Below are positions 8,124-16,726 of a stretch of DNA of 54,902 nucleotides, piece after piece; the stretch's first letter is position 1; the number at the start of each line of letters is the position of its first letter. The translations under genes and the position numbers were made by a program. The stretch is taken from NCBI GenBank assembly GCA_022791775.1, contig JAAVZT010000016.1, positions 1-54,902 on the forward strand, in the 5' to 3' direction. The notes under the pieces were generated by a model. It was given only the letters and a program-made list of their open reading frames with translations, made no database searches and was not told the origin of the DNA. This stretch comes from Bacilli bacterium (GTDB lineage Bacteria > Bacillota_I > Bacilli_A > RF39 > UBA660).

Positions 8124-9509
8124 ATGAGTCAAAAAGATAAAAATCCAATCGAAAATAATATTGATTTTGAGGAACAATATCAAGAGCTATTGGCAGAAGA
8201 AAAAGAAGCCTCAAAAAGAAAGACTTTTTTAGTGATATTTTTATGTATGATTATTATTTTGCTTGCCATAATCGGAGCAACTTATTCCTATATTAAATTA
8301 TATGGGAATTCATCGAATAAAGAAACAAAATGTGATTTGAATTGCGATCTTAATGGTGATGGAAAATGCGATTTAAATTGTGATACAAATAATGATGGGA
8401 AAGCCGATTTAAATATTGATTTAAATGGTGATGGAACGTGTGATATAAATTGTGATACCGATGGCGATGGAAAACCAGATCTAAATATTGACTATAATGA
8501 AGACCAAGTAAGTCATTTTAATGTAGATACTAATAAAGATGGAAAGCCCGATAAAAATTTAATAAATCAAGATACAAACCAAGATGGGATCTGCGATGTA
8601 AATTGTGATAAAGATAAAGATGGTTTTCCAGATATTAATATTGACATGGATGGCGATGGAAAATCGGATATCAACATTGACACGAATGGCGATGGAAAGC
8701 CCGATATTAACATTGATACGAATGGAGATGGAAAGCCAAATATCAACATTGACACAAATGGTGATGGAAAACCTGATATCAACATAGATACAGACGGCGA
8801 TGGAAAACCCGATATCAATATTGATATCAATGGAGATGGAAAACCTGATATTAATGTAGATACAGATGGCGATGGAAAACCCGATAAAAATCCAATTGAC
8901 CAAGACACGAATAATGATGGAAAATGTGATTTAAATTGTGATATCGACAACGATGGAAAACCCGACATTAATATTGATATCAATGGAGATGGAACTTGTA
9001 ATTTAAATTGTGATACCAATGGAGACGGAAAACCCGACACAAATATTGATTCCGATAATACTGGAAAATGTGATACAAATTGTAATATTAACGCAGATGG
9101 AGATAGTAGTGTAGATATCAATACGGATAATAATTTAGTACTATATGTTTCTTATTTAAATAGTATAAGTGTTTCTGGTATTAGTCCAAATTGGAAAGGA
9201 AATCAACAATTTACAGTGAACAATTATTCTGATCAAACACTTTCCTTTAATATTAAATTAACAAATGTCAAAAATACTTTTAATCCGACCAGTGATTTTG
9301 TATATTCTCTTCGTCGTGATGGAGTTTTAATTAAATATCATGAAGTAGCTCCAGTATCAGATACTATTATTCTAGAAAAAGTAATGATCCCAGGACACAT
9401 GACATATAAATATGATTTGGAGTATGAATTCCTAGAAACGGGAGTTAATCAAAATTATAATCAAGGAAAGACATTTGGAGCAAAAATAGAAGTAGAAGCT
9501 GCTGATTAG
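8124..9509 (+). CDS. membrane-anchored TasA-like protein with calcium-binding-type 12-residue repeats
   Basis: Start is ATG 8124, with GAGGG 8 bases upstream; an earlier in-frame ATG at 8055 lies before the promoter. In 461 residues: an acidic cytoplasmic part (1-30), a hydrophobic helix (35-53) ending in GATYSY (SipW-type), then residues about 70-335 made of repeats of the form NIDTNGDGKPDI. The D-x-[ND]-x-D-G core matches calcium-binding loops of the thrombospondin type 3/dockerin kind. Seven repeats carry C-x-x-x-C pairs (CDLNC, CDINC, CDVNC, CNLNC, CDTNC). The last ~125 residues are a beta-sandwich-like domain similar in pattern to TasA/CalY. It probably works at the surface with the neighbouring matrix protein; this is inference. 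Confidence 0.75.
   Translation: MSQKDKNPIENNIDFEEQYQELLAEEKEASKRKTFLVIFLCMIIILLAIIGATYSYIKLYGNSSNKETKCDLNCDLNGDGKCDLNCDTNNDGKADLNIDLNGDGTCDINCDTDGDGKPDLNIDYNEDQVSHFNVDTNKDGKPDKNLINQDTNQDGICDVNCDKDKDGFPDINIDMDGDGKSDINIDTNGDGKPDINIDTNGDGKPNINIDTNGDGKPDINIDTDGDGKPDINIDINGDGKPDINVDTDGDGKPDKNPIDQDTNNDGKCDLNCDIDNDGKPDINIDINGDGTCNLNCDTNGDGKPDTNIDSDNTGKCDTNCNINADGDSSVDINTDNNLVLYVSYLNSISVSGISPNWKGNQQFTVNNYSDQTLSFNIKLTNVKNTFNPTSDFVYSLRRDGVLIKYHEVAPVSDTIILEKVMIPGHMTYKYDLEYEFLETGVNQNYNQGKTFGAKIEVEAAD
8331..9125 (+). repeat. 36-bp coding tandem repeats (12 aa units)
   Basis: About twenty degenerate units of roughly 36 bases, seen as recurring AATGGCGATGGAAAACCCGA-like blocks (GGAGATGG or GGCGATGG followed by AAA). 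The centre (8640-8890) is the most regular and probably changes unit number by slippage or recombination; the outer units have diverged. The reverse strand stays open across the array only because of this repetition. Confidence 0.85.
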
Positions 9510-9510
9510 C

Positions 9511-9538
9511 TAGAGTAATAAAAAAATTACTCTTTTTT
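9511..9538 (+). terminator. intrinsic terminator of repeat-protein gene
   Basis: AGAGTAA (9512-9518) pairs with TTACTCT (9527-9533) around an A/T loop, followed by a T run. It begins 2 bases after the TAG stop. Confidence 0.75.
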
Positions 9539-9553
9539 ATGGAAAAGATACAC

Positions 9554-9582
9554 TTGTATTTTAAATGGCATTCCTTTATAAT
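9554..9582 (+). promoter_or_regulatory. promoter of the signal peptidase gene
   Basis: TTGTAT (9554-9559), 17 bases, TATAAT (9577-9582). It lies downstream of the alternative ATG at 9565 and so supports the start at 9607. Confidence 0.6.
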
Positions 9583-9606
9583 AAAAATAAGAATAGGAAG
9601 GGTAGC

Positions 9607-10494
9607 ATGAAACCAAAAGAAAACTACAATCGTTTTAAGCATGTCACAAAATTAATTGCCAATATTATTTCTTGGACCGTTCTTGTTATCCTTTTGATAT
9701 TAGCTTCTTTTTTACTATATTATTATATAGCAAATAAAATTTATGCTAGCAAAGGAGAACAATATTCTCCTTATATCGGATTATATACTATTGTAAGTCC
9801 CAGTATGACCCCAAATTTAAATGTATATGACGTAATTGTTGATGTGAAAGTAAAAAAGCCAGAAGATATTAAAGTAGGAGATATTATTACCTTTATATCA
9901 ACAAGTAGTATCTCGAAAGGTTATACAGTAACACATCGAGTTGTAGCAATACTTGAAACCGAAAATGGAAAAGAATATAAAACACAAGGAGATAATAATC
10001 TAAGCCCCGATACAGCAACGGTTGAATTTAAAAATGTATTAGGGAAAGTTATCTTAAAAGTACCCCAATTAGGGAGAATTCAATATTTTCTTTCAAGCTC
10101 ATATGGATGGTTATTAATAGTAGTCATTCCAGCTCTAATTGTAATCATTAGCGATATTATTAAAATAATAAAATTAAGTGGAGCAAAAAAGAAAGTAAAT
10201 GTCGCTCTAGAAACAGAAGAAAAAAAAGAATTAATTGAGAAACAAAAAAAAGATAAAATCAAAAAAGAATTAAAAAAACGGTATCGAATAGAAAGAAATT
10301 TAAATGAACCAGATCCACTAGAAACCAATCATGAACTAACCAAAATAAGTGTTGGAGAAAAAGAAATAGTATTAAAAAAACCTGCTGTAGAAATGAAGTT
10401 TGAATTGCCAAAATTAAAAGTAGAAGAACCCAAAGAAGAAAAGAAAAAAAATAGTAAAAAAAGAAATAAAAAATCTACCAAGAAAAAATTCTAA
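9607..10494 (+). CDS. sipW: SipW-type (ER-type) signal peptidase I with Lys-rich tail
   Basis: Membrane serine peptidase expected to cut the SipW-class signals of the TasA-like proteins. Residues 16-42 form the N-terminal helix. The nucleophile region is SPSMTPN (Ser66), and THRV (His110) replaces the bacterial catalytic Lys, which marks the ER/SipW branch. GDNNLSPD (128-135) is the conserved acidic box. A second helix spans about 166-188. Unusually, some 100 more residues follow, almost all Lys/Glu (ending KKNSKKRNKKSTKKKF); ordinary SipW ends soon after the second helix. AGGAAGGG precedes ATG 9607. Positive residues after helix 2 suggest the tail is cytoplasmic. Confidence 0.88.
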   Translation: MKPKENYNRFKHVTKLIANIISWTVLVILLILASFLLYYYIANKIYASKGEQYSPYIGLYTIVSPSMTPNLNVYDVIVDVKVKKPEDIKVGDIITFISTSSISKGYTVTHRVVAILETENGKEYKTQGDNNLSPDTATVEFKNVLGKVILKVPQLGRIQYFLSSSYGWLLIVVIPALIVIISDIIKIIKLSGAKKKVNVALETEEKKELIEKQKKDKIKKELKKRYRIERNLNEPDPLETNHELTKISVGEKEIVLKKPAVEMKFELPKLKVEEPKEEKKKNSKKRNKKSTKKKF

Positions 10495-10514
10495 TGAAAA
10501 ATTAGAGTTTTTTT
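10487..10514 (+). terminator. intrinsic terminator of signal peptidase gene
   Basis: AATTCTAAT (10487-10495) pairs with ATTAGAGTT (10501-10509), including one G-U, around loop GAAAA, then T run. The stop codon is inside the stem. Confidence 0.75.
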
Positions 10515-10524
10515 GTATTTAAAC

Positions 10525-10554
10525 TTGCCATAATAAAAAAAATAGTTGTATAAT
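10525..10554 (+). promoter_or_regulatory. promoter of 178-aa protein gene
   Basis: TTGCCA (10525-10530), 18 bases, TATAAT (10549-10554); identical boxes and spacing to the promoter at 8058. Confidence 0.6.
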
Positions 10555-10582
10555 ACTCCGCGATCAGGGGGAAATTAAAACT

Positions 10583-11119
10583 ATGAAAAAAATAGATCAC
10601 ATCATTTATGGAAAATTATTTGAAATTTCCTTTTTAATCGCCTTTGTTATTTTAAGTTATCCAATTTGGCTCTCCTTAGATATAAACAAACAATTAGCAA
10701 ACGCATCTGTATATCAAGAAGCTCAATATTCTTATTTAGATATTGAACATAATCATAATGGCCCTATGTTCCCAATGAAAAATGAGGAAGCCATGGATAA
10801 ACTTTCTAAAACTAAAATAAATGTGACGAATGAAACAAAAACTATGGAAAATTATTCCCTTATTTTAAAAATAGCCAAAACATCGACTTTAGATTACCAA
10901 TTTTTAAATATTTTTTTAGATGGAAAAATTCAAGCGTTAAAAATTTTTCCAATGACAGAGGATTATGATTATTTTTATTTTGTATTAGATTCAAACTCAA
11001 TTGTAGGAGGTAAGAAAACTTACAATTTTCTAATGTGGATGGATTATGAAACTGGAAATGAGATGCAAGGAAAATCTTTAAATTATTCATTTGAACTATT
11101 AAATGGTATTAATCTTTAG
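10583..11119 (+). CDS. membrane-anchored protein of the SipW locus, 178 aa, unknown
   Basis: A basic start (MKKIDHIIYGK), one hydrophobic helix at about 12-31 and a hydrophilic outer domain of some 145 residues with beta-strand pattern. The signal lacks the G-x-T-[FY]-x-[YF] motif of the SipW substrates, so it is probably a permanent anchor. It shares promoter architecture with the repeat-protein gene and lies right after sipW, which suggests a role in assembling or anchoring the surface fibre. No family recognised. GGGGGAAA precedes the ATG. Confidence 0.6.
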   Translation: MKKIDHIIYGKLFEISFLIAFVILSYPIWLSLDINKQLANASVYQEAQYSYLDIEHNHNGPMFPMKNEEAMDKLSKTKINVTNETKTMENYSLILKIAKTSTLDYQFLNIFLDGKIQALKIFPMTEDYDYFYFVLDSNSIVGGKKTYNFLMWMDYETGNEMQGKSLNYSFELLNGINL

Positions 11120-11166
11120 ATATGAATGCATGATAAAATGAAGTAATAATTCATGAAGGAATTTAT

Positions 11167-12027
11167 ATGAAAATCAAAGAAGAAAATTTATATGAAATAT
11201 TCCGAAGACTTTGTAATAAAGAATATGCACTAGGAATTCATGGTACATTTAATATAGAAAAACCTACTTTAATGGATGCTTTACAAAGAGCCGATCGTAT
11301 TATGACTGTAGGATTAGAAAATTTCTATTCGGATTCTACTCCAAGAAACATTCATCGAACAGTAAAGTTTTTAGGGAAATTAGATGATCAAAGAGATCAA
11401 CAAAAAATAAAGTATCATTTAAAAAATTATAATTGGATGAATGGCACTGTTTATATTATTTTAGCTATTCCACGGATATTAAGAAATTCTCTAAATGAAA
11501 GTATATATTTAGGAATGCCCAATCATGATCTAATTATATATCAAGAAGATACAAGTTTTATGGATAAAGTAATGTATGGAACTGTGCCAAATTTTTTTAT
11601 ATTAGGTTATTATTATCATTTGGATGATCATTTTGTAAATTTAACATTAAATAAAAATCATATCGCATTCCATAATCATGTAGTGAATAAAGAATATTTT
11701 AATGAAATAAAATCCAAATTAAAAAAATTATTAAAAAAAGAATATTCTTTAATATTCGAAAGTATGAATCAAGTAGAATTACAGCAATTAAAAAAATATT
11801 GGAAACAAATGGGTTACGACTTTCAAAATTGCAATTCCCAATCTATTATGAATAAATTGGGAAAACAATTATGGATTATTGAAACTTTGAAACAATATTT
11901 AGATGAAGAAAACAATGTGAAAATTCCTCCCGGTAAATTTAGAATTGAGCAAATTATGAAAATAATAGAAAATGAAACAGGTAGAGAAAATGGGAATCAT
12001 AGAATTAAAAAAAGAAGAATAAAATAA
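11167..12027 (+). CDS. hypothetical cytoplasmic protein, 286 aa
   Basis: No signal peptide or membrane helix. It is Lys/Asn-rich, with a pattern of mixed strands and helices in the first 170 residues and mainly helices later; the C-terminus is very basic (KKRRIK). Stretches such as ALGIHGTF and MNGTVYIILAIPRILR look like the core of an alpha/beta domain, but I cannot assign it. GAAGGA precedes ATG 11167. It follows the SipW locus by 47 bases and ends before a strong terminator that separates it from uvrB, so it may be the last member of that locus. Confidence 0.6.
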   Translation: MKIKEENLYEIFRRLCNKEYALGIHGTFNIEKPTLMDALQRADRIMTVGLENFYSDSTPRNIHRTVKFLGKLDDQRDQQKIKYHLKNYNWMNGTVYIILAIPRILRNSLNESIYLGMPNHDLIIYQEDTSFMDKVMYGTVPNFFILGYYYHLDDHFVNLTLNKNHIAFHNHVVNKEYFNEIKSKLKKLLKKEYSLIFESMNQVELQQLKKYWKQMGYDFQNCNSQSIMNKLGKQLWIIETLKQYLDEENNVKIPPGKFRIEQIMKIIENETGRENGNHRIKKRRIK

Positions 12028-12069
12028 TATACAAACTTATTTCATAACTTGATTGAAGAGATGGAAAAT

Positions 12070-12101
12070 GATAAAATTGAGCCATAATTTTATCTTTTTT
12101 T
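12070..12101 (+). terminator. intrinsic terminator before uvrB
   Basis: GATAAAATT (12070-12078) pairs perfectly with AATTTTATC (12086-12094) around GAGCCAT, followed by seven T. Confidence 0.78.
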
Positions 12102-12176
12102 AAATTTTTAACTTCTTATTAACTAAGTATAAGAAAAAGAAAATTATAGCAAAATGATAAGGAATGGAGGCTATAT

Positions 12177-14135
12177 ATGTTTAAATTAGAAACGAAATTT
12201 CAACCGAGTGGAGATCAACCACAAGCAATTCAAAAATTAGTAGAAGGAATAATAGAAGGAAAAAAAGAACAAGTATTACTAGGTGCAACGGGAACTGGTA
12301 AAACCTTTACCATCGCAAATGTCATTCAAAAAGTGAATAAGCCAACACTCGTCTTAGCTCACAATAAAACCTTAGCTGGACAACTTTATGCAGAATTAAA
12401 AGAATTATTTCCAGAAAATCATGTAGAATATTTTGTAAGTTATTACGATTATTATCAACCTGAAGCTTATGTTCCAAGTAGTGACACTTATATTGAAAAA
12501 GATTCTTCTATCAATGATGAAATTGATGAATTGCGGCATGCAGCCACTAGTGCTCTCATAAATCATCGTGATGTCATAGTTGTTTCTAGTGTTTCTTGTA
12601 TATATGGAATCGGAGAGAAAGAAGAATACGAAAAGAAAATGCTAATTTTAAGTTTACACGATCAAGTAAATCGAAATACCATTATTAATAAATTAATTGA
12701 TATGACTTATGAACGAAGTGATATCGATTTTCATAGAGGAACATTTCGAGTTCGTGGAGATAAAATAGATATTATCCCCGTAAATGAGCATGCATCAGGG
12801 ATTCGGGTAGAATTATTTGGAGATGAAGTAGAGCGAATTTATACATTCGATCCTGTTACAGGAGCTATTGTTAGTGAAAAAAAGAGTATCACAATTTCTC
12901 CAGCAAGTCATTTCGTAACGAGTGACGAAAAAATGCAAGAAGCCATTAAACGAATTGAAGAAGAATTAAAATTTCGACTAGAAGAGCTAAAAAGCCAAAA
13001 TAAATTATTAGAAGAACAACGATTAAGAGAACGAACAAATTATGACATAGAAATGTTAAAAGAAACAGGTTTTTGTAGTGGTGTAGAAAACTATTCTCGC
13101 CATTTAGCTTTAAGAGAAGAAGGAGAAACACCTACCTGCTTAATTGATTTTTTTCCAAGTGATTTTTTATTGGTTGTCGACGAATCGCATGTTACTCTTC
13201 CCCAAGTAAGAGGAATGTATAACGGAGATCGAATGCGCAAACAAACTCTTGTAGATTACGGATTTCGCCTTCCGAGTGCTCTTGACAATCGTCCTTTAAA
13301 ATTTTCAGAATTTGAAGTAAAACTCAATCAAGCCATTTATGTATCAGCAACTCCTGGCGACTATGAAATGGAAAAAGCATCATCTGAAATCGTAGAACAG
13401 GTAATTCGTCCGACTGGTTTATTAGATCCTACTATCGAAATTAAACCTAGTAATGGCCAAATTGATGATATTATTTCACAGATTCGAGAACGAATTGAAA
13501 AAAATGAACGAGTTTTAATTACAACCTTAACAATTCGGATGAGCGAAGAATTAAGCAATTATTTAAAAGAAATGAATATTAAAGTAGCATATTTACATAA
13601 TGAGATAAAAACGTTAGAACGTTTAAAAATCATTCAAGAATTGCGAAAAGGAGTATATGACTGTGTAGTAGGAATTAATTTATTGCGAGAAGGAATCGAT
13701 ATTCCAGAAGTAAGTTTAATTTGTATTTTAGACGCAGACAAACAAGGATTTTTACGAAGTAGTAGAAGTTTGATTCAAACGATCGGAAGATGTGCTCGAA
13801 ATGAGCACGGCCATGTAATCATGTATGCAGATACCATATCAGAAGCCATGCAGCTTGCAATTGATGAAACCAAAAGAAGAAGAAGAATTCAAGAAAAATA
13901 TAATGAAGAGCATAATATTGTCCCAAAGACTATTCAAAAGCAGATTAAAGAAGTAGTGACAAATGAAGTAAAATCATCTTCTCATAAACCAAAGTTATCG
14001 AAAAAAGAAGAACAAGATATTATAATTAGAATAGAAGAAGAAATGAAAATAGCTGCAAAAAATTTGGATTTCGAACGTGCTATGGAATTACGGGATATTT
14101 TATTTGAAATGAAAAGTGAAAAAAAGACAAAATAA
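12177..14135 (+). CDS. uvrB: excinuclease ABC subunit B
   Basis: UvrB, the damage-verifying helicase-like subunit of nucleotide excision repair, loaded by UvrA and partnering UvrC. At 652 residues it has the normal length. Walker A is GATGTGKT (38-45), the beta-hairpin region is [21 protein letters not shown], the DEAD-like motif is VVDESH, and the helicase C motifs [16 protein letters not shown] and QTIGRCARN are intact. A C-terminal UVR domain ([13 protein letters not shown]) binds UvrC. AATGGAGG precedes the ATG. uvrA lies 4 kb downstream as a separate unit. I see no clear LexA-type operator in front. Confidence 0.97.
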   Translation: MFKLETKFQPSGDQPQAIQKLVEGIIEGKKEQVLLGATGTGKTFTIANVIQKVNKPTLVLAHNKTLAGQLYAELKELFPENHVEYFVSYYDYYQPEAYVPSSDTYIEKDSSINDEIDELRHAATSALINHRDVIVVSSVSCIYGIGEKEEYEKKMLILSLHDQVNRNTIINKLIDMTYERSDIDFHRGTFRVRGDKIDIIPVNEHASGIRVELFGDEVERIYTFDPVTGAIVSEKKSITISPASHFVTSDEKMQEAIKRIEEELKFRLEELKSQNKLLEEQRLRERTNYDIEMLKETGFCSGVENYSRHLALREEGETPTCLIDFFPSDFLLVVDESHVTLPQVRGMYNGDRMRKQTLVDYGFRLPSALDNRPLKFSEFEVKLNQAIYVSATPGDYEMEKASSEIVEQVIRPTGLLDPTIEIKPSNGQIDDIISQIRERIEKNERVLITTLTIRMSEELSNYLKEMNIKVAYLHNEIKTLERLKIIQELRKGVYDCVVGINLLREGIDIPEVSLICILDADKQGFLRSSRSLIQTIGRCARNEHGHVIMYADTISEAMQLAIDETKRRRRIQEKYNEEHNIVPKTIQKQIKEVVTNEVKSSSHKPKLSKKEEQDIIIRIEEEMKIAAKNLDFERAMELRDILFEMKSEKKTK

Positions 14136-14150
14136 ATAAAAGTAAGAACT

Positions 14151-14178
14151 TTGTTTTTCCAAAATAATATGATATACT
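14151..14178 (+). promoter_or_regulatory. probable promoter of ppaC
   Basis: TTGTTT (14151-14156), 16 bases, TATACT (14173-14178), 25 bases before the start codon. Confidence 0.45.
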
Positions 14179-14203
14179 GAAAAACACGAAAAGAGGTAAA
14201 AGA

Positions 14204-15826
14204 ATGGAATCAATATTAATTTTTGGCCATAAAAATCCAGATACAGATAGCGTTTGTGCAAGTATCAGTTTATCTTATTTAAAAAATCATTTAGGTGCAA
14301 ATACCGCTCCAAGAGTGCTAGGTCATATCAATAAAGAAAGTAAATTCGTTTTAGATTATTTTAAAGTTAAAGAACCAGAATATTTAAATAATGTAAAAGT
14401 TCAGTTAAGAAGTATTGATTACAACAAAGAAGTATTAGCAAAAGAGAATATGTCTGTCAAAAATGCCATGCAATTCATGCAAGATAAAAAAGTAACTGCA
14501 TTACCAATTATTCAATCGGATAATAAATTGTTGGGCTTTGTAACATTAAAAGAAATTGCAACTCTTTTAGTAAACGGGGTTAGAGAATCTTTAAATACAA
14601 ATTATCAAAATATTATAGAAACCCTAGATGGTAGTGAGATCCTTCGTTTTCAAGATGAAATAGAGGGGAATATATTAATTGGAAGTTATCAAAGTCAAAC
14701 GTTTGTAGAGGAAGTAAATTTAAACTCAAATCATATTTTAATCATTGGAGATCGTTATAAAGTATTAAATCATGCCATTGAGCAAAAAATAAAATTAATT
14801 ATATTAACTGGAAATCATCAATTACCTTCTGACTTATTAGAAAAAGCCAAAGAAAATAAAATCAATGTCATTGCTACAAAATTAGATACATTTAATACTG
14901 GAAATTTAATTACTTTAAGTAACTATGTCAAAACGATTGTAATGAATACAACGCCTATTACAGTTTTAAATACAGATTATCGAACTGACTTTATTGATTT
15001 AGCCAATAAAATTGGTCACACGAATTATCCATTGGTTAATAAAAAGCAAGAATGTTTAGGGCTAATCAAAATTACGGATGTAGATAAATATGAGAAACAA
15101 AAAGTGATTTTAGTTGATCATAATAATTTAGCTCAAAGTGTTCCCGGAATTGAAGAAGCTGATATCGAAGAAATAATTGATCATCATAATTTGGGAGCGA
15201 TTGGAACTAGTGTGCCAATCAATTTTCGCTCTATGCCAGTTGGTTGTACCTGTACTATCATTTATAAAATGTATCAAGAATTTGAAGTAAATATTCCAAA
15301 AGATATTGCAGGATTAATGCTATCTGCAATTTTATCGGATACACTAATTTTTCAAAGTCCAACTACGACTGAAGAAGATCGAGTAGCTGCTGAAAAATTG
15401 GCTCAAATAGCAGATGTAGAAATAGAAAAATATGGAAGAGAAATGCTAACAGAAGCAAGTTCGATTAAAGGGATGACGATTGAGGAAGTATTCTACCAAG
15501 ATTTTAAATCATATAAAGTTGCAAATACTACATTGGGAATTAGTCAAATTATTACTATGGATTTTGAAAATATTAAGTCCAATATGACAGAATATATTAC
15601 AAAGTTAGATGAAATTGCTAATGGGGAATATGGTGTAGTTACTTTATTCATTACCGATGTGATTCAAAATGGATCTTACATCTTATTTAATCAAAAAGCA
15701 AAAGATTTAATAAGAGAAGCTTTCAATTTACCAAATATAGAAGAAGGAACCTTTATTCCTGGATTAGTATCACGAAAAAAGCAAATGCTTCCAAACATCA
15801 TGGAAACATTAGAAAAAAGAGCATAG
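14204..15826 (+). CDS. ppaC: manganese-dependent (family II) inorganic pyrophosphatase with CBS-DRTGG-CBS insert
   Basis: Cleaves pyrophosphate in the cytoplasm. The DHH catalytic domain is split: GHKNPDTDS (8-16) at the start, then VDHNN and the IDHHNLGAIG motif after the insert, and the DHHA2 domain with the conserved SRKKQ near the C-terminus. Between them (about 70-300) lie a CBS motif, a DRTGG-type domain and a second CBS, the layout of the nucleotide-regulated clostridial enzyme, which is inhibited by AMP/ADP and activated by ATP or diadenosine polyphosphates. At 540 residues it has the expected length for that class. AAGAGGTAAA precedes the ATG. Confidence 0.93.
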   Translation: MESILIFGHKNPDTDSVCASISLSYLKNHLGANTAPRVLGHINKESKFVLDYFKVKEPEYLNNVKVQLRSIDYNKEVLAKENMSVKNAMQFMQDKKVTALPIIQSDNKLLGFVTLKEIATLLVNGVRESLNTNYQNIIETLDGSEILRFQDEIEGNILIGSYQSQTFVEEVNLNSNHILIIGDRYKVLNHAIEQKIKLIILTGNHQLPSDLLEKAKENKINVIATKLDTFNTGNLITLSNYVKTIVMNTTPITVLNTDYRTDFIDLANKIGHTNYPLVNKKQECLGLIKITDVDKYEKQKVILVDHNNLAQSVPGIEEADIEEIIDHHNLGAIGTSVPINFRSMPVGCTCTIIYKMYQEFEVNIPKDIAGLMLSAILSDTLIFQSPTTTEEDRVAAEKLAQIADVEIEKYGREMLTEASSIKGMTIEEVFYQDFKSYKVANTTLGISQIITMDFENIKSNMTEYITKLDEIANGEYGVVTLFITDVIQNGSYILFNQKAKDLIREAFNLPNIEEGTFIPGLVSRKKQMLPNIMETLEKRA

Positions 15827-15840
15827 TTTGTTCTTTTTTT
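15813..15840 (+). terminator. intrinsic terminator of ppaC
   Basis: AAAAAAGAGCA (15813-15823) pairs with TGTTCTTTTTT (15829-15839) with one G-U. The stop TAG is in the loop. Confidence 0.65.
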
Positions 15841-15884
15841 TCATAAAAGAGAAATATTTCGTCATAATAAAATTGGGTGAAAAA

Positions 15885-16637
15885 ATGTTAGCACTTATTA
15901 CAGGAGCCAGTAGTGGAATTGGTCGAGAAATGGCGTATTATTTAGCAAAAAAAAATTATGATTTAATTTTAGTTGCACGACGAAAAAATCGCTTAGAAGA
16001 AATTCAAAAGAAGGCAAAAACAATGGTACAAATAGTAGAAATGGATTTATCTTTAGAGCAAAATCTGAAAGATTTACATGAAAAATTTCAAAAAGCACCC
16101 ATTGATTTATTTATAAACAATGCTGGTTTTGGCTTGTTTGGAGAATTTGCTGAAACAGATTTAGAAAACGAACTAAAAATGATTGATGTAAATATAAAGG
16201 CATACCATATATTAACAAAATTGTTTTTAAAAGATTTTATCGAGCGTGATCATGGTCATATCTTAAATGTTGCGAGTGCGGCTGGTTTTTTAATCGGACC
16301 TAGATTAAGTACCTATTATGCAACCAAAAATTATATTGCAAAATTGTCATTAGCAATTGAAGAAGAATTAAGAAAGAAGAAAAGTAATGTTCATGTTAGT
16401 GTTCTATGTCCAGGGCCAGTTAAAACAGAATTTAATCAAGTGGCTGGAGGAATATTTCATATTCCTTCAATGAATGCAAAAAATGTAGCTTCGTATGCAA
16501 TATGTAAAACCTTACAAAATAAAAGTTTAATTGTGCCAGGAATACTTACTAAATTGGGTTTGCTTTTAAATCGATTAATTCCTTGGAAATTTTCATTAAA
16601 AATAACTTATTTAATAGAAGAACGAACCTCAAAATAA
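15885..16637 (+). CDS. short-chain dehydrogenase/reductase
   Basis: A 250-residue classical SDR oxidoreductase using NAD(P). The Rossmann motif TGASSGIG is at 5-12, NNAG at about 82-85, the catalytic Ser is in NVASAAG, and Tyr and Lys are in the YYATK segment. ARRKNR after strand 2 suggests NADPH preference. It resembles the DltE/YqjQ-type proteins of Bacillota; the substrate is unknown. Start taken at ATG 15885, where GGGTGA lies 6 bases upstream. An earlier in-frame ATG (15828) falls inside the ppaC terminator. Confidence 0.88.
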   Translation: MLALITGASSGIGREMAYYLAKKNYDLILVARRKNRLEEIQKKAKTMVQIVEMDLSLEQNLKDLHEKFQKAPIDLFINNAGFGLFGEFAETDLENELKMIDVNIKAYHILTKLFLKDFIERDHGHILNVASAAGFLIGPRLSTYYATKNYIAKLSLAIEEELRKKKSNVHVSVLCPGPVKTEFNQVAGGIFHIPSMNAKNVASYAICKTLQNKSLIVPGILTKLGLLLNRLIPWKFSLKITYLIEERTSK

Positions 16638-16668
16638 TCATTTCAAATTTGAAACTACAAATACCCAT

Positions 16669-16696
16669 TTGTTTTCTATAAAATTTATGATAAAAT
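16669..16696 (+). promoter_or_regulatory. probable promoter of the 401-aa membrane protein gene
   Basis: TTGTTT (16669-16674), 16 bases, TAAAAT (16691-16696), 30 bases before the start codon. Confidence 0.4.
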
Positions 16697-16726
16697 ACTG
16701 TCGAAGAAATAATTTGAGGTGGAAAA

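Noticed and set aside
8640-8890. Regular 36-bp repeats as a CRISPR array
   Set aside because: There are no unique spacers; the repeats are contiguous, in frame and code for NGDGKPDI units.
8567-9121. 184-residue and 114-residue open frames on the - strand across the repeat region
   Set aside because: They follow the 36-bp repeats exactly, lack ribosome sites and read as low-complexity Ser/Pro or Ile/Asp strings. They are shadows of the repeat protein on the + strand.
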